The notes: a model not told the origin generated them from the sequence alone. A stretch of DNA of 53,286 nucleotides from Streptosporangiales bacterium (GCA_009379955.1 WHST01000035.1:1-53286); one strand, 5' to 3'. Positions 35,055 through 44,861 are shown, counted from the stretch's first letter. Program-made: numbers and translations.

Positions 35055-36311
35055 CTAACCGAGGCGCAGGCGGCCCGTCCCGTCGAACCCGACAGCGACC
35101 GGGTCGCCGACGACCTCGATGTCCTTTGCCTCGCCCGCGCTGCGCTCCGACAGCCACAGCTCGTCGAGGCGGAGCGTGCTCTCGACGACGGCGGCGCGTA
35201 CGTCGCCCATCCGCTCCGGCTTGAGCGCCTGCCAGACCGCCTCGAACACGGCGCGGTCGTCCGGCAGCGTCATCGGCACGGCGGCCCGGACCGGGCTGCC
35301 GCTGGTGAGGCAGTTGACGTAGGTCGCGTCGCGGTCGACGGAGTCGGCGAGCCGCTGCGTAGTGAAGTCGGCGAGGCCTACGCCGGTGGCGTTGCCGTGC
35401 GACGCCTCGGTCAGGTCGAGCACGGCGAGGTACGCGATCCGCGGGCGGGCGGGCTCGGGGAGTCCCTGGACCCGGAGCCGGCCGATGATGTTGGTGTCCA
35501 TGCCGGTGCCGCTGATGTCCTTGCCCATCTCGAGGACGACGCAGAGGTCGAGGTCGTCGACGGGCAGGTACGGCATGCGCTCCCTCGCGACGTCGAGCAG
35601 CGCCGCTTCGCGCACGCGGATGTCGGCGGCGGGGATCCCCTCGACGAGTGCGGGCTGCTCGTGGGCGTTCTCGACCACGGCGATCGCGCCGAGCACCGGG
35701 AGCCGTGCCAGGACGACGTCGGCGATCGACTCGACCGCCTGCTCCATGCTGCCCCAGCCGAGCCGGTGCACCATGCTCGCGCCGCGCGCCCGGCCCATGC
35801 CGACCGAGAGCATCTTCATGACGCCGCTCTCGTACGTGCCGTGGAACGACGTATGCGGCTTGACCCGGTTGACGACAAGGACGGCGTCTGCCTCGGCCGC
35901 CTCGCGGGCGGCGAGCACCGGGAGGTCGGCGACCGGCGCGGTCGTATGACCGATGTCCACGACGTCGGCCGAGCACGAGATCTCGGTGCCGACGGAGGCC
36001 TCGATCACGCCGAGGCTGTCGAGCAGGTCGCGCTGGCCCGCGGCCGTGCCACCACCGTGGCTGCCCATCGCGGTGAAGAGGAACGGCCGGTGGCCCGCGG
36101 CGCGGAGGGCGTCGACGGCGGCACGGTAGACCTCCGCCGCCCGCGCCATGCCCCTGCTGCCGGCGGTGATCGCGACCCGCGCCCCCTGCGGCACGTTCCC
36201 GCTCGCGAGCAACCGGTCGACCTCCGCCCGCACCGTCGCCGGGAGGTCGTCGACCGCGTCGGCCGAGAAGCGCTGCCGTACCCGCACCATCCGCAACACG
36301 TCGGTCGTCAT
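35055..36311 (-). CDS. LarA-like (lactate racemase domain) isomerase
   Basis: The 418-residue protein belongs to the LarA-type group, which uses a nickel-pincer nucleotide in 2-hydroxyacid racemases and epimerases. Recognisable pieces are the N-terminal domain with ITAGSRGMA, the TAMGSHGGGTAAGQ segment (candidate histidine), NRVKPHTSFHGTYESG (Lys and His candidates), and GMGRARGAS. The larB, larC and larE cofactor genes are not in the window. The substrate is unknown and could be any of several 2-hydroxy acids. The first codon is ATG at 36311. Confidence 0.8.
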   Translation of the reverse strand: MTTDVLRMVRVRQRFSADAVDDLPATVRAEVDRLLASGNVPQGARVAITAGSRGMARAAEVYRAAVDALRAAGHRPFLFTAMGSHGGGTAAGQRDLLDSLGVIEASVGTEISCSADVVDIGHTTAPVADLPVLAAREAAEADAVLVVNRVKPHTSFHGTYESGVMKMLSVGMGRARGASMVHRLGWGSMEQAVESIADVVLARLPVLGAIAVVENAHEQPALVEGIPAADIRVREAALLDVARERMPYLPVDDLDLCVVLEMGKDISGTGMDTNIIGRLRVQGLPEPARPRIAYLAVLDLTEASHGNATGVGLADFTTQRLADSVDRDATYVNCLTSGSPVRAAVPMTLPDDRAVFEAVWQALKPERMGDVRAAVVESTLRLDELWLSERSAGEAKDIEVVGDPVAVGFDGTGRLRLG

Positions 36312-36354
36312 CGCACCATTCTGCTACGGGTGCTCGGGCCGAGAGACTCTTTCG

Positions 36355-36546
36355 TTACGAACGCTTCCTGCCGCGCAGCCCGAACACGATCCCGGCGACG
36401 CCCACGACGAGCATGACGACGCCGATGGCGGCCCACTTCGGGTCACCGGTCATCGTGCTGCCCTGGAGGATGTCGACTCCCTGGAGCGTGAAGACGCCCC
36501 CGGCCAGCGCGACGAGCACCCCGAGCACGAATGCGACGGTGCGCAT
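36355..36546 (-). CDS. small two-helix membrane protein
   Basis: The 63-residue protein has two hydrophobic helices (TVAFVLGVLVALAGGVFTL and WAAIGVVMLVVGVAGIVFGL), a short loop containing QGSTMTGDPK, and a basic C-terminus. A GGGGAGGCGG ribosome-binding site precedes the ATG at 36546. Start choice matters because the frame is open 13 codons upstream. It is a plausible conserved actinobacterial membrane protein of unknown function, transcribed with the pseudokinase-like gene upstream. Confidence 0.7.
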   Translation of the reverse strand: MRTVAFVLGVLVALAGGVFTLQGVDILQGSTMTGDPKWAAIGVVMLVVGVAGIVFGLRGRKRS

Positions 36547-36585
36547 GCCGCCTCCCCTTCGCCGTTGCGACCCGACGCGTGCCAC

Positions 36586-37719
36586 TCACCCGGCCCGGCG
36601 GACGTCGGCGACCAGCCAGGCGTCGCCCACCCTACGCAGGCTCAGTCGCCAGCTCACCGCACCACGCCCCGGCTCGCGACGGACGACCCGGCCCGCGGCG
36701 TCGACCACGTCGTACGCCGGGAGCCGGTCGGTGACGAGCAGCGTCGCCGCGGTGGGCGAGACGGCGTGCGCGCGCACGGTCAGCAGCCGCAGCCGGAGGT
36801 CGCCGACCCGCAGGCCGGCACGCACGTACCTGCGCAGCGTCGCGGTGTCGGACGCGAGCGCGCGCGAGCCGGGGACGTAGACGTCGCGCAACAGGGCGAC
36901 GTCGCCGTCGCCGTACGCGACGGACCTGCGCCGGTCGAGCTCCGCCACCCTCGCGCGCCAGGACGCCGCAGGGTCGGGAGCCGGCGTACGCGTCGCGGTG
37001 GTGCTCGCCGCCGGCGACTCGCTCGGCGCCGTGCGCGCCGGAGGCTCACGCCCGGCACCCTCCCAGAGCAGCGCGCCGGCCAGGACGAGCAGCGGCACCA
37101 GTGCCACGGCGAGCAGTCGGCTCCTGCCGCGCACGAGGTCGGCGCCGGTCGAGGCCACGCGCTGCCACCGCGGCACCGCACCGGTCGAGGCGACCGGACG
37201 CCGCAGCGCGCCGGGCCGGAACGGGTCGGGAGACATGGGTACGGTGGGAGACACGGGTCCGGTGGGAGGCACTGGCCCGATGGGAGGCGTGGCGCCGGGG
37301 TTCACCGCGCCGGGGTGCACCATGCCGGGATGCGCCGCGCCGATGCGTACCGGCTCGGCCCGGCACGCCCCGAGCACCTTCGCCGCGAGCGCCGCCGCCG
37401 TGCCCCCGGTGGCCGCCTCGCGCAGCACCGCGACGAGGGCGTGCGGCGGGTACGGCCCGACCAGGCCGGACCCGAGCTCGGCGAGCGCACGCACGTCGCC
37501 CTCGCGGTCGGCGCCGGGCGACATCCGAGACGGCCCGCACAGCCGCGGGCGCCCGCCGGCGTCGAGCTCGATCGCGGCGGCCGTCACCGCTCCGTGCACC
37601 GCGCCCGCAGCGTGCCACCGGGCCAGCTCGCCCGCCACGGAGGCGATCACGGTCACCACCTCGCCCGGGCGCAGGGAGGAGCGCGCGGCGAGCAGCGTGT
37701 CGAGCCTGATCTCGGACAT
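36586..37719 (-). CDS. membrane protein with degenerate kinase-like N-terminal part
   Basis: The 377-residue protein has an N-terminal segment that resembles the middle of an STK-type kinase (ELARWHAAGAVHGAVTAAAI in place of the HRD loop). It lacks the HRD Asp and the Lys/Glu pair, so it should be catalytically dead. A Pro/Gly-rich low-complexity stretch, one membrane helix (LLAVALVPLLVLAGALLW) and a C-terminal NTF2-like domain (TLRRYVRAGLRVGDLRL, then SWRLSLRRVGDAWLVADV) follow. The C-terminal domain would face outside. The function is unknown; extracytoplasmic ligand sensing is a guess. Confidence 0.65.
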   Translation of the reverse strand: MSEIRLDTLLAARSSLRPGEVVTVIASVAGELARWHAAGAVHGAVTAAAIELDAGGRPRLCGPSRMSPGADREGDVRALAELGSGLVGPYPPHALVAVLREAATGGTAAALAAKVLGACRAEPVRIGAAHPGMVHPGAVNPGATPPIGPVPPTGPVSPTVPMSPDPFRPGALRRPVASTGAVPRWQRVASTGADLVRGRSRLLAVALVPLLVLAGALLWEGAGREPPARTAPSESPAASTTATRTPAPDPAASWRARVAELDRRRSVAYGDGDVALLRDVYVPGSRALASDTATLRRYVRAGLRVGDLRLRLLTVRAHAVSPTAATLLVTDRLPAYDVVDAAGRVVRREPGRGAVSWRLSLRRVGDAWLVADVRRAG

Positions 37720-37785
37720 CGGGTCATCGTGCCCGTTCCGGCGCAGGCGCCGCAGAACTCGTCCACAGGCTCCCGGCGGGGGACG

Positions 37786-38241
37786 TCAGCGTGACACGTG
37801 GGCGAGGACGCCGAACGCGGTCGCGGCGCCGGTCAGCGTCAGCATGGTCCAGGCGACGAGACGGAACCGGCGGCGGTGCGCGGGCAGCTCGCCGGGCAGG
37901 GCGAAGACGCGCGCGGGCCACATCCGCCACGACACCACGCAGAACACGGCGGTGGCCGCCACGAGCGCGACGGCGGACGCGACGACCGACGCCCACCACA
38001 GCGCACCGTCACCCGGCGCCAGGAGCACGAGCCCGACACCGGACGCGGCGAGCACGCCGATCAGCCCGACGACCTTCCAGCGCGCGCCGGAGCCGAGGAT
38101 GACGAGCAGCTCCTCCGCCCGTCCGCCGAGGACCCGCTCGACCCGCGGCTGCACGACCGCGAGGCTGTACGCCATCGCGCCGAACCACACCGCGGCGGCG
38201 AAGACGTGGGCGGCCGTGACGACGAGGGTGAGGAACGTCAT
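37786..38241 (-). CDS. four-helix membrane protein
   Basis: The 151-residue protein has four hydrophobic helices ([58 protein letters not shown], and LVAWTMLTLTGAATAFGVL) with short basic loops. The first helix carries an AHVFAAAVWFGA pattern similar to CopD/DUF4149-type heme or copper proteins. Its ATG at 38241 overlaps the stop of the Gfo/Idh/MocA gene (ATGA), so they are coupled. A physiological role cannot be assigned. Confidence 0.75.
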   Translation of the reverse strand: MTFLTLVVTAAHVFAAAVWFGAMAYSLAVVQPRVERVLGGRAEELLVILGSGARWKVVGLIGVLAASGVGLVLLAPGDGALWWASVVASAVALVAATAVFCVVSWRMWPARVFALPGELPAHRRRFRLVAWTMLTLTGAATAFGVLAHVSR

Positions 38242-39287
38242 CGGGCGACGACGGCGTCCTGTTGCGCGAGGGTACGCGCGTCGGCCAGCAGCCGTTGCGT
38301 CTCGAGCGCGTCGTGTGGATCGACCGGCATCGGCTCGCGGTCCCGCAGCGCCCGGGCGACGCCGGCGTAGAACTCCTGCCAGGCGCCGCGTTCCGGCGTC
38401 ACCCACTCCCACTGGTCACCGCATTCGAGCCAACCCCAGCGGTCGTCGATCTCCGCGCCGTACGCCGCATGCATCGGACGGATGCCGGCGCGCAGCTGGT
38501 CCTCCTGCCGGTCGATCCGGTCGGCGACGAACGCGGCATCGGTGCCGAGGACCCGCAGCCGCGGGCCGGGCGCGCCGAACACCGCACCGACGGAGAGGTG
38601 GGCGTGCACGCCGTTCTCGTGCCGCAGCACCAGGAACACGGCATCGTCGGAGACGCCGCCGCGCACGGCGCGGACGTCCGCGTGCACCACCTCCGCGGCA
38701 CCGAACAGCTGGCACGCCTGGTCGACGACGTGGCTGCCGAGGTCGAGCAGCGAGCCACCGCCCCGCTCCGGCGGCACGGTGTCGCGCCACCGGTCGGAGC
38801 GCACGGCGGGCTGCCAGCGCTCGAACCGCGACTCGTAACGCACGACCTCGCCCAGCGATCCGGCGTCGAGCAGCCGCCGCAGTGTGAGGTGGTCGGAGTC
38901 CCAGCGGCGGTTGTGGAAGACGGTCACCGCGACACCGCGGTCCGACGCGGCGGAGAGCAGCTCCTCGGCCTCGCGCGGGTCGGTCGCGAACGGCTTGTCG
39001 ACGACGACGGGCACGTCACGGCGGACGGCCTCGAGCGCGAGCGGCACGTGCGACTCCGTGGGTGTCGCGACCACGACGAGGTCGACGTCGGACGCGCGAC
39101 GCCAGAGCTCGTCGACCCTGTCGAAGACGATCACCCCGGGCAACGCCACCCGCGCCTGCCGCTGCCGTTCCCTGTTACCCGTCACCACCGACGTGATGCG
39201 CATGCCCTCCTGCGCCTGCACGAGCGGCGCGTGGAAGACGCTCCCGGCGAGGCCGTACCCCACGATCGCGACGCGAATCTCCCGCAT
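38238..39287 (-). CDS. Gfo/Idh/MocA-family oxidoreductase
   Basis: The 349-residue NAD(P)-dependent sugar-type oxidoreductase has the Rossmann motif [16 protein letters not shown], the catalytic lysine segment [11 protein letters not shown], and a C-terminal beta-sandwich with [17 protein letters not shown]. The HVVDQ histidine fits the family's substrate-side motif. TACCGT lies 8 nt before the ATG at 39287, so it is probably leaderless. It is divergent from the HAD phosphatase with a 41-nt gap. The substrate is unknown. Confidence 0.93.
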   Translation of the reverse strand: MREIRVAIVGYGLAGSVFHAPLVQAQEGMRITSVVTGNRERQRQARVALPGVIVFDRVDELWRRASDVDLVVVATPTESHVPLALEAVRRDVPVVVDKPFATDPREAEELLSAASDRGVAVTVFHNRRWDSDHLTLRRLLDAGSLGEVVRYESRFERWQPAVRSDRWRDTVPPERGGGSLLDLGSHVVDQACQLFGAAEVVHADVRAVRGGVSDDAVFLVLRHENGVHAHLSVGAVFGAPGPRLRVLGTDAAFVADRIDRQEDQLRAGIRPMHAAYGAEIDDRWGWLECGDQWEWVTPERGAWQEFYAGVARALRDREPMPVDPHDALETQRLLADARTLAQQDAVVAR

Positions 39288-39328
39288 ACCGGCTCACGGT
39301 AGCGGTGCGGACCCGGCAGGATGAAGAC

Positions 39329-40114
39329 ATGACACCGCCGGATCGCAAGCCCATCGAGTGCTGGCTGACCGACATGGACGGCGTTCTCGTGCACGAGGGC
39401 GTCCCCGTCGCCGGTGCCCAGGAGTTCATCGGGCGGCTCCAGGCGTCCGGCAGGCGTTACCTGGTGCTCACCAACAACTCGATCTACACGCCGCGAGACC
39501 TCCGTGCCCGCCTGCTCGTCGCCGGCATCGACGTGCCCGTCGACCGCATCTGGACGTCCGCGCTCGCGACCGCGTCGTTCCTCGACACGCAACGCCCCGG
39601 CGGCACCGCCCACGTCGTCGGGGAGGCCGGCCTGACGACCGCACTGCACGAGATCGGCTACGTCCTCACCGACAACGAGCCCGACTACGTCGTGCTCGGC
39701 GAGACCAGGACGTACAGCTTCGAGGGGATCACCCGGGCGATCAGGCTGATCGACCGCGGCTCGCGGTTCATCGCCACCAACCCCGACGCGACCGGGCCGA
39801 GCAACGAGGGCGCGCTGCCCGCCACCGGCGCCGTCGCGGCGCTGATCACCAAGGCGACGGGCGTGCAGCCGTACTTCGTCGGCAAGCCCAACCCGCTGAT
39901 GATGCGCAGTGCGCTCAACGCGGTCGAGGGTCACAGCGAGTCGACCGCCATGATCGGCGACCGGATGGACACCGACATCATCGCCGGCATGGAGGCGGGG
40001 CTCGAGACGATCCTCGTCCTGACCGGCGTGACCACCAGGAGCGACGTCGAGCGGCACCCGTTCCGTCCCCACCGGGTCGTCGAGTCCATCGCCGATCTCC
40101 TCGACGAGATCTGA
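39329..40114 (+). CDS. HAD-IIA phosphatase (NagD-like)
   Basis: The 261-residue protein shows the HAD nucleophile motif [12 protein letters not shown], motif II LVLTNNS, motif III around GKPNPLMM, and motif [11 protein letters not shown]. The C2-cap arrangement fits the NagD/4-nitrophenylphosphatase group, which dephosphorylates sugar phosphates or nucleotides. The ATG at 39329 lies 6 nt after CAGGAT, a weaker -10 box. The frame open from 39305 adds 8 doubtful residues. Confidence 0.93.
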   Translation: MTPPDRKPIECWLTDMDGVLVHEGVPVAGAQEFIGRLQASGRRYLVLTNNSIYTPRDLRARLLVAGIDVPVDRIWTSALATASFLDTQRPGGTAHVVGEAGLTTALHEIGYVLTDNEPDYVVLGETRTYSFEGITRAIRLIDRGSRFIATNPDATGPSNEGALPATGAVAALITKATGVQPYFVGKPNPLMMRSALNAVEGHSESTAMIGDRMDTDIIAGMEAGLETILVLTGVTTRSDVERHPFRPHRVVESIADLLDEI

Positions 40115-40256
40115 CCGGGATATGCAGACGTATGGCACGATTCCATCGCATCTCAACACCGGTGAGTGACCGTCGGCGAGCGCAAATCAAACGCTCGGAA
40201 GATCAGACGGAGAGTGCCCGTCCCGCCACGGGCGGCAGGGTTTAGGGTCGGTCGTC

Positions 40257-42032
40257 GTGACGAGTTTTCAGGTCGGACCCGACGCCTTTCTCCTCGACGG
40301 CAGGCCCTTCCGCGTCATCAGCGGCGCCATGCACTACTTCCGCACCCTTCCCGAGCAGCACGGCCGGCGACTCGAGCTGTTGCGCGGCATGGGCCTGAAC
40401 ACGATCGAGACCTACGTCGCCTGGAACGTCCACGAACCGCTGCCCGGCAGGTACGTCTGGAACGGACTGGCCGACCTGGAGGGGTTCCTCGACGCCGTCG
40501 CGGACCTCGGCATGTACGCCATCGTCCGTCCCGGCCCCTACATCTGCGCCGAGTGGGACAACGGCGGCCTGCCCGCGTGGCTGCTCCGCGACCGCTCGGC
40601 ACGCGTCCGCTGCTACGACACCAACTACCTCGCCGCCGTCGACAGGTGGTTCGACCAGCTGGTCCCCCGGCTCGCCGCGCGCCAGATCCACCGCGGTGGC
40701 AACGTGATCATGGTGCAGGTCGAGAACGAGTACGGCCACTACGGCACCGACCGCCCGTACCTCGAGCACCTCGCCGGCGGCCTGCGCGGCCGCGGCATCG
40801 AGGTGCCGCTGTTCACCAGTGACGGTCCGACCGACGCCGGTCTCGCGGGCGGCTCGCTGCCCGGGGTGCTGGCGACCGTGAACTTCGGCAGCGGCGCCAA
40901 GGACGCGTTCACCACCCTGCGCCGGCACCAGCCCGATGCTCCCCTGATGTGCATGGAGTACTGGAACGGCTGGTTCGACCACTGGGGTGAGCGGCACCAC
41001 GTGCGGACGGCGGACGACACGGCGCAGAACCTCGGCGAGATCCTCGACCACGGCGCGTCGGTCAACATCTACATGGCCCACGGCGGCACGAGCTTCGGGT
41101 TCTGGGCCGGGTCCAACCGCACGGAGTCGGGCGAGCTCGAGCCCACCGTCACGTCGTACGACTACGACGCCCCGCTCGACGAGGCCGGCCGCCCGACCGA
41201 CAAGTACTGGGCGTACCGCAAGGTGATCGGTAAGCACGTCGAGCTGCCGCCGGAGCCGGTCGTGCGCGGCCACGCCGTCATCCCCGCCACCGACCTCCCC
41301 GTCGACGGTCACCTCGACCTGCGGGCCGGCATCGACCGCATCGCCAGGGCCGCGCGCAGCGCGCCCGTCCCCCTCACGTTCGAGGAGCTCGGTATCTCCG
41401 GCGGGCTGATGCGCTACCGGTGCACCGTGACCGGTCCGCGGCCGCTCGCACCGCTGCGGTTCGAGGGGCTCGGCGACATCGCGCACGTCTGGGTCGACGA
41501 CGAGTTCCGCGGCGTGATGTCGGGCACCGAGTCGCTCGATCTCGCCGTGCCGGACGACGGCGCGCGCCTCGAGGTCATCGTGAGCGCGTACGGGCGCACG
41601 AACTTCGGCATCGGCATCGGTGACCGTAAGGGCATCGTCGGCGGCGTCGTGCACGGCACGTCGTACCTGCACGGCTGGGAGTCGACGCCGGTGCCGCTCG
41701 ACGCCCTGCCGATGCTCGACTTCACCGCGCCGCCGTCTCCTGGCGGCACGCGCGACCCGGCGTTCTGGCGTGCCGCCCTCGTCGTCGACACCGCGGCCGA
41801 CGGCTACCTCGCGATGCCGGGCTGGGACTACGGCGTCGTCTGGGTCAACGGGTTCTGCCTCGGCCGGTACGACGGCGCCAGCGGCCCACAGCAGACGCTG
41901 TACCTCCCGTGGCCGCTGCTGCGTCCGGGCAAGAACGAGGTCGCCGTGCTCGAGCTCGGCGAGCCGAGTGGCCGCAAGGCCCCCGTCGTCGCCCTGCGCG
42001 ACGCCCCCGACCTAGGCCCACCCGAGCGCTGA
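40257..42032 (+). CDS. GH35 beta-galactosidase
   Basis: The 591-residue protein is a typical bacterial GH35 enzyme without a signal peptide, hence cytoplasmic. The catalytic (beta/alpha)8 domain starts [19 protein letters not shown]. The acid/base Glu158 is in [10 protein letters not shown] and the nucleophile Glu234 in [13 protein letters not shown]-terminal galactose-binding-like domains end with [24 protein letters not shown] lies 8 nt before the GTG at 40257, a leaderless arrangement. The preceding 142-nt gap holds a short GCCCGT/ACGGGC inverted repeat and nothing else obvious. Confidence 0.94.
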   Translation: MTSFQVGPDAFLLDGRPFRVISGAMHYFRTLPEQHGRRLELLRGMGLNTIETYVAWNVHEPLPGRYVWNGLADLEGFLDAVADLGMYAIVRPGPYICAEWDNGGLPAWLLRDRSARVRCYDTNYLAAVDRWFDQLVPRLAARQIHRGGNVIMVQVENEYGHYGTDRPYLEHLAGGLRGRGIEVPLFTSDGPTDAGLAGGSLPGVLATVNFGSGAKDAFTTLRRHQPDAPLMCMEYWNGWFDHWGERHHVRTADDTAQNLGEILDHGASVNIYMAHGGTSFGFWAGSNRTESGELEPTVTSYDYDAPLDEAGRPTDKYWAYRKVIGKHVELPPEPVVRGHAVIPATDLPVDGHLDLRAGIDRIARAARSAPVPLTFEELGISGGLMRYRCTVTGPRPLAPLRFEGLGDIAHVWVDDEFRGVMSGTESLDLAVPDDGARLEVIVSAYGRTNFGIGIGDRKGIVGGVVHGTSYLHGWESTPVPLDALPMLDFTAPPSPGGTRDPAFWRAALVVDTAADGYLAMPGWDYGVVWVNGFCLGRYDGASGPQQTLYLPWPLLRPGKNEVAVLELGEPSGRKAPVVALRDAPDLGPPER

Positions 42033-42079
42033 CCTTCGCGTCCGTTCGGGTCGTTCGGGCGCGGGCTAGGCTGGCTCCC

Positions 42080-42781
42080 GTGACCTCCACGTTGACCTAC
42101 GTCCACCTCGGGTTCGGCGACGGCGCGGTGCCGTACGAACGCGCGTGGGACGTCCAGCGGCAGACCCACGAGGCCGTGGCCGACGGCACGCGCGACGACA
42201 CCTGCCTGCTCCTCGAGCACCCGGCCGTCTACACGGCGGGCAAGCGCACCGAACCGTTCGAGCGTCCGACCGACGGCACGCCGGTGGTCGACGTCGACCG
42301 CGGCGGCAAGATCACCTGGCACGGCCCCGGCCAGCTGGTCGGCTACCCGATCGTGCGGCTGCGCGACCCGATCGACGTCGTGGCGTATGTCCGCGACGTC
42401 GAGGAGATGCTGATCCGCGCCTGCGCCGACGTCGGCGTCGACACCACCCGGGTCGAGGGGCGCAGCGGCGTCTGGCTGCCCGCCGACTCCACGCGCCCGG
42501 AGCGCAAGGTCGGCGCGATCGGCATCCGCGTCTCGCGTGGCGTCACCATGCACGGGTTCGCGCTCAACTGCGACTGCGACCTCACCGCGTACGACCGGAT
42601 CGTGCCGTGCGGCCTCACCGACGTCGGCGTCACGACGCTGTCGGCGGAGGCCGGCCGGCGGGTGGGCGTCGACGAGATGCTGCCCGTCGTCGAGCGGCAC
42701 CTGGCCGAGGTCCTCGGCTACCGGGCACACGCCCGCGCACCGCAGGGCGAAGTCGCCGACGTGGTTAGGCTGACGGTATGA
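42080..42781 (+). CDS. lipB: octanoyltransferase
   Basis: The 233-residue LipB transfers octanoate from acyl carrier protein to apo-lipoyl domains. The active-site Lys143 (KVGAIGIR) and Cys177 ([11 protein letters not shown]) are present, as are [17 protein letters not shown] and [17 protein letters not shown] (42067-42072) lies 7 nt before the GTG at 42080, indicating a leaderless transcript and fixing the start. Its TGA overlaps the ATG of the 37-codon ORF at 42778. It works with LipA to lipoylate the SucB E2 encoded upstream. Confidence 0.96.
   Translation: MTSTLTYVHLGFGDGAVPYERAWDVQRQTHEAVADGTRDDTCLLLEHPAVYTAGKRTEPFERPTDGTPVVDVDRGGKITWHGPGQLVGYPIVRLRDPIDVVAYVRDVEEMLIRACADVGVDTTRVEGRSGVWLPADSTRPERKVGAIGIRVSRGVTMHGFALNCDCDLTAYDRIVPCGLTDVGVTTLSAEAGRRVGVDEMLPVVERHLAEVLGYRAHARAPQGEVADVVRLTV
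42766..42771 (+). promoter_or_regulatory. candidate -10 box for leaderless micro-ORF/lipA transcript
   Basis: TAGGCT sits 6 nt before the ATG at 42778, the same geometry as the -10 box of lipB. It would give an internal promoter inside the end of lipB whose transcript begins at the A of that ATG. No good -35 box is visible. Confidence 0.4.
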
Positions 42782-42891
42782 CCGTGCATCCCGCCGCTCC
42801 CCTCTGCTCCGCGCCTCGCTCACGTCCGGCACACACGCGGCTGGCGGCAGGCGTCCTCGCTGCGATGCTCACGCCGGAGAGCGGCTCATGA
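42778..42891 (+). CDS. 37-residue ORF between lipB and lipA
   Basis: The frame ATG (42778) to TGA (42891) encodes [20 protein letters not shown], then a tail ending TPESGS. Its ATG overlaps the lipB TGA, and its own TGA overlaps the lipA ATG, so all three are joined by ATGA-type overlaps. It has no membrane helix and no known family. It may be a translated leader that couples lipA translation, or only a by-product of overlapping start and stop signals. Confidence 0.45.
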   Translation: MTVHPAAPLCSAPRSRPAHTRLAAGVLAAMLTPESGS

Positions 42892-43841
42892 CCACCGCCT
42901 CCAACGGCCGCGCCCCGAACGGACGCAAGCTGCTCCGCCTCGAGGTGCGCAACGCGCGTACTCCCATCGAACGCAAGCCGCCGTGGATCAAGGTGCGGGT
43001 CAACACCGGGCCCGAGTACAAGGAGCTCAAGCGCCTCGTCAAGGACGAGGGCCTCCACACCGTGTGCGAGGAGGCGGGCTGTCCCAACATCTTCGAGTGC
43101 TGGGAGGACCGCGAGGCCACGTTCCTCGTCGGCGGCAACGAGTGCACCAGGCGGTGCGACTTCTGCCAGATCGACACCGGCAAGCCGGCGCCGCTCGACC
43201 GCGACGAACCGCGCCGGGTCGCCGAGTCCGTGACGACGATGGGCCTGCGCTACGCCACCATCACCGGCGTCTGCCGCGACGACCAGCCCGACCTCGGCGC
43301 GTGGCTCTACGCCGAGACCGTCCGCCAGATCCACGAGCAGATCCCCGGCTGCGGCGTCGAGCTGCTCATCCCCGACTTCAACGCCGAGGCCGAGCCGCTC
43401 GCCGAGGTCTTCGGATCGACGCCCGAGGTGCTCGCGCACAACGTCGAGACCGTCCCGCGGATCTTCCGCAGGATCCGGCCCGGCTTCCGCTTCGAGCGCT
43501 CGCTCGACGTGATCACGCAGGCACGCGACGCCGGGCTCGTCACGAAGTCCAACCTCATCCTCGGCATGGGCGAGGAGCGCGTCGAGGTCACCGAGACGAT
43601 GCGCCTGCTGCACGACGCCGGCTGCGAGCTGCTCACCATCACCCAGTACCTCCGGCCGTCCGAGCGCCACCACCCGGTCGAGCGCTGGGTCGAGCCGGCG
43701 GAGTTCGAGGAGATGGGCGTCGAGGCGTACGAGATGGGCTTCGCCGGCGTGATGAGCGGACCGCTGGTCCGCTCGTCGTACCGCGCCGGTCGCCTGTACC
43801 GCCAGGCACTCGAGGCGCGGGCGATCGCCCCGGCGCGATAG
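42888..43841 (+). CDS. lipA: lipoyl synthase
   Basis: The 317-residue radical-SAM enzyme inserts two sulfurs into octanoyl-lysine. Both iron-sulfur cluster motifs are present: auxiliary Cys60, 65 and 71 ([12 protein letters not shown]) and radical-SAM Cys86, 90 and 93 (CTRRCDFC). The C-terminal RSSY motif (VRSSYRAG) supplies the auxiliary-cluster serine ligand. The ATG at 42888 follows GGAGAG. The gene ends 19 nt before the DUF4191 protein. Confidence 0.97.
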   Translation: MTTASNGRAPNGRKLLRLEVRNARTPIERKPPWIKVRVNTGPEYKELKRLVKDEGLHTVCEEAGCPNIFECWEDREATFLVGGNECTRRCDFCQIDTGKPAPLDRDEPRRVAESVTTMGLRYATITGVCRDDQPDLGAWLYAETVRQIHEQIPGCGVELLIPDFNAEAEPLAEVFGSTPEVLAHNVETVPRIFRRIRPGFRFERSLDVITQARDAGLVTKSNLILGMGEERVEVTETMRLLHDAGCELLTITQYLRPSERHHPVERWVEPAEFEEMGVEAYEMGFAGVMSGPLVRSSYRAGRLYRQALEARAIAPAR

Positions 43842-43860
43842 CGCCCCGTATCCTCGACGC

Positions 43861-44547
43861 ATGGCCAAGAACCCCGACCAGCCGAAGCGGCTCCAGCAGA
43901 TCAAGCGGTCCGCGCAGTTCCTCTGGGAGAAGAACAGGCGCGGCTACCTGTGGATCGCCCTCGGGCTCGTCGGCCCCGTCGTCGTCGCGCTGGCGATCGG
44001 GTACGCCCTCGACTACCTGCTCTACGCGATCTTCCTCGGCGTGCTCTCCGGCCTGACGGTCGCGATGTTCATCTTCGGCCAGCTCGTCCAGAAGGCCGCG
44101 TACAGCAACATCGAGGGCCAGACGGGCGCGGCCGCCGCCGTGCTCGAGGGGCTGCGCGGCGACTGGCAGGTGACGGCCGCCGTCGCGATCAACAAGGACC
44201 AGGACGTCATCCACCGCGCCGTCGGACGCCCCGGCGTCGTCCTCGTCGCCGAGGGCTCGTCCCCGCGGCTCGCCCGCCTGCTCGCGGCCGAGAAGAAGAA
44301 GATCGCCAGGGTCGCGTTCGACACCCCGATCTACGACCTCAGGTGCGGCACCGGCGACGACGAGGTGCCGCTCAAGAAGCTCCAGTCGCGCATCCTGAAG
44401 CTCCCCCGCAACCTCGACAAGAAAGAGGTGTCGGAGGTCAAGCGGCGGATGCGCGCACTCGGCAACAGCCCGCTGCCGATGCCCAAGGGCCCGCTGCCCA
44501 AGGGCGCCAGGCAGAAGATGCCGAAGATGCCCAAGGCCCAGCGCTGA
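43861..44547 (+). CDS. DUF4191 membrane protein (Rv2219-like)
   Basis: The 228-residue protein starts with a lysine-rich segment and has two adjacent helices (YLWIALGLVGPVVVALAIGYAL and LLYAIFLGVLSGLTVAMFIFG). A cytoplasmic domain has DWQVTAAVAINKDQDVIHRAVGR and a basic tail. It corresponds to the conserved membrane protein that follows lipA in mycobacteria and Streptomyces. TATCCT (43849-43854) lies 6 nt before the ATG, so it is leaderless. The RDD protein gene that usually follows is missing; the lanthipeptide cluster is there instead. Confidence 0.9.
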   Translation: MAKNPDQPKRLQQIKRSAQFLWEKNRRGYLWIALGLVGPVVVALAIGYALDYLLYAIFLGVLSGLTVAMFIFGQLVQKAAYSNIEGQTGAAAAVLEGLRGDWQVTAAVAINKDQDVIHRAVGRPGVVLVAEGSSPRLARLLAAEKKKIARVAFDTPIYDLRCGTGDDEVPLKKLQSRILKLPRNLDKKEVSEVKRRMRALGNSPLPMPKGPLPKGARQKMPKMPKAQR

Positions 44548-44578
44548 CGGCCCGGATTCCCTGTCGTAGCAACGTTCT

Positions 44579-44605
44579 GTAGTCAATTCGACTACGTAAA
44601 GTAGT
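44579..44605. promoter_or_regulatory. overlapping inverted repeats in the lanL upstream region
   Basis: GTAGTC (44579-44584) and GACTAC (44590-44595) form an inverted repeat with a 5-nt spacer. ACTAC (44591-44595) pairs again with GTAGT (44601-44605), also with a 5-nt spacer, so three half-sites alternate in orientation. The surrounding 44,560-44,640 is clearly less GC-rich than the genes. The 314-nt gap to lanL (44548-44861) holds no called gene. A TAGAGT at 44663-44668 is a possible -10 box. The binding protein is unknown. Confidence 0.45.
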
Positions 44606-44861
44606 TTGATCACGGATCCATATGTTTGTGGCGTTGAGGATGCGCGCGCGAGTGTGAACGCGTAGAGTCACGTCCTGTGCACGCACCGCGAACACTGGTT
44701 CCACACCAGGGATCAGCCGGGGCGTCGCACGTGCCCTCGTCGCAGTCGCCTCTACGGCGCACGCGAACTCTGTAGCACCACCGCTCCCCCGATCGCTGCG
44801 CCATGCCGCGGTCGGGTCGCCACGCCCGGCACGGGCCGTACGTCGGGAAGGGAGGACCGGG

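Noticed and set aside
44677-44775. 32-codon GTG frame in the lanL leader as a second precursor
   Set aside because: It has no Cys and no leader-like motif, and only its position after TAGAGT supports it.
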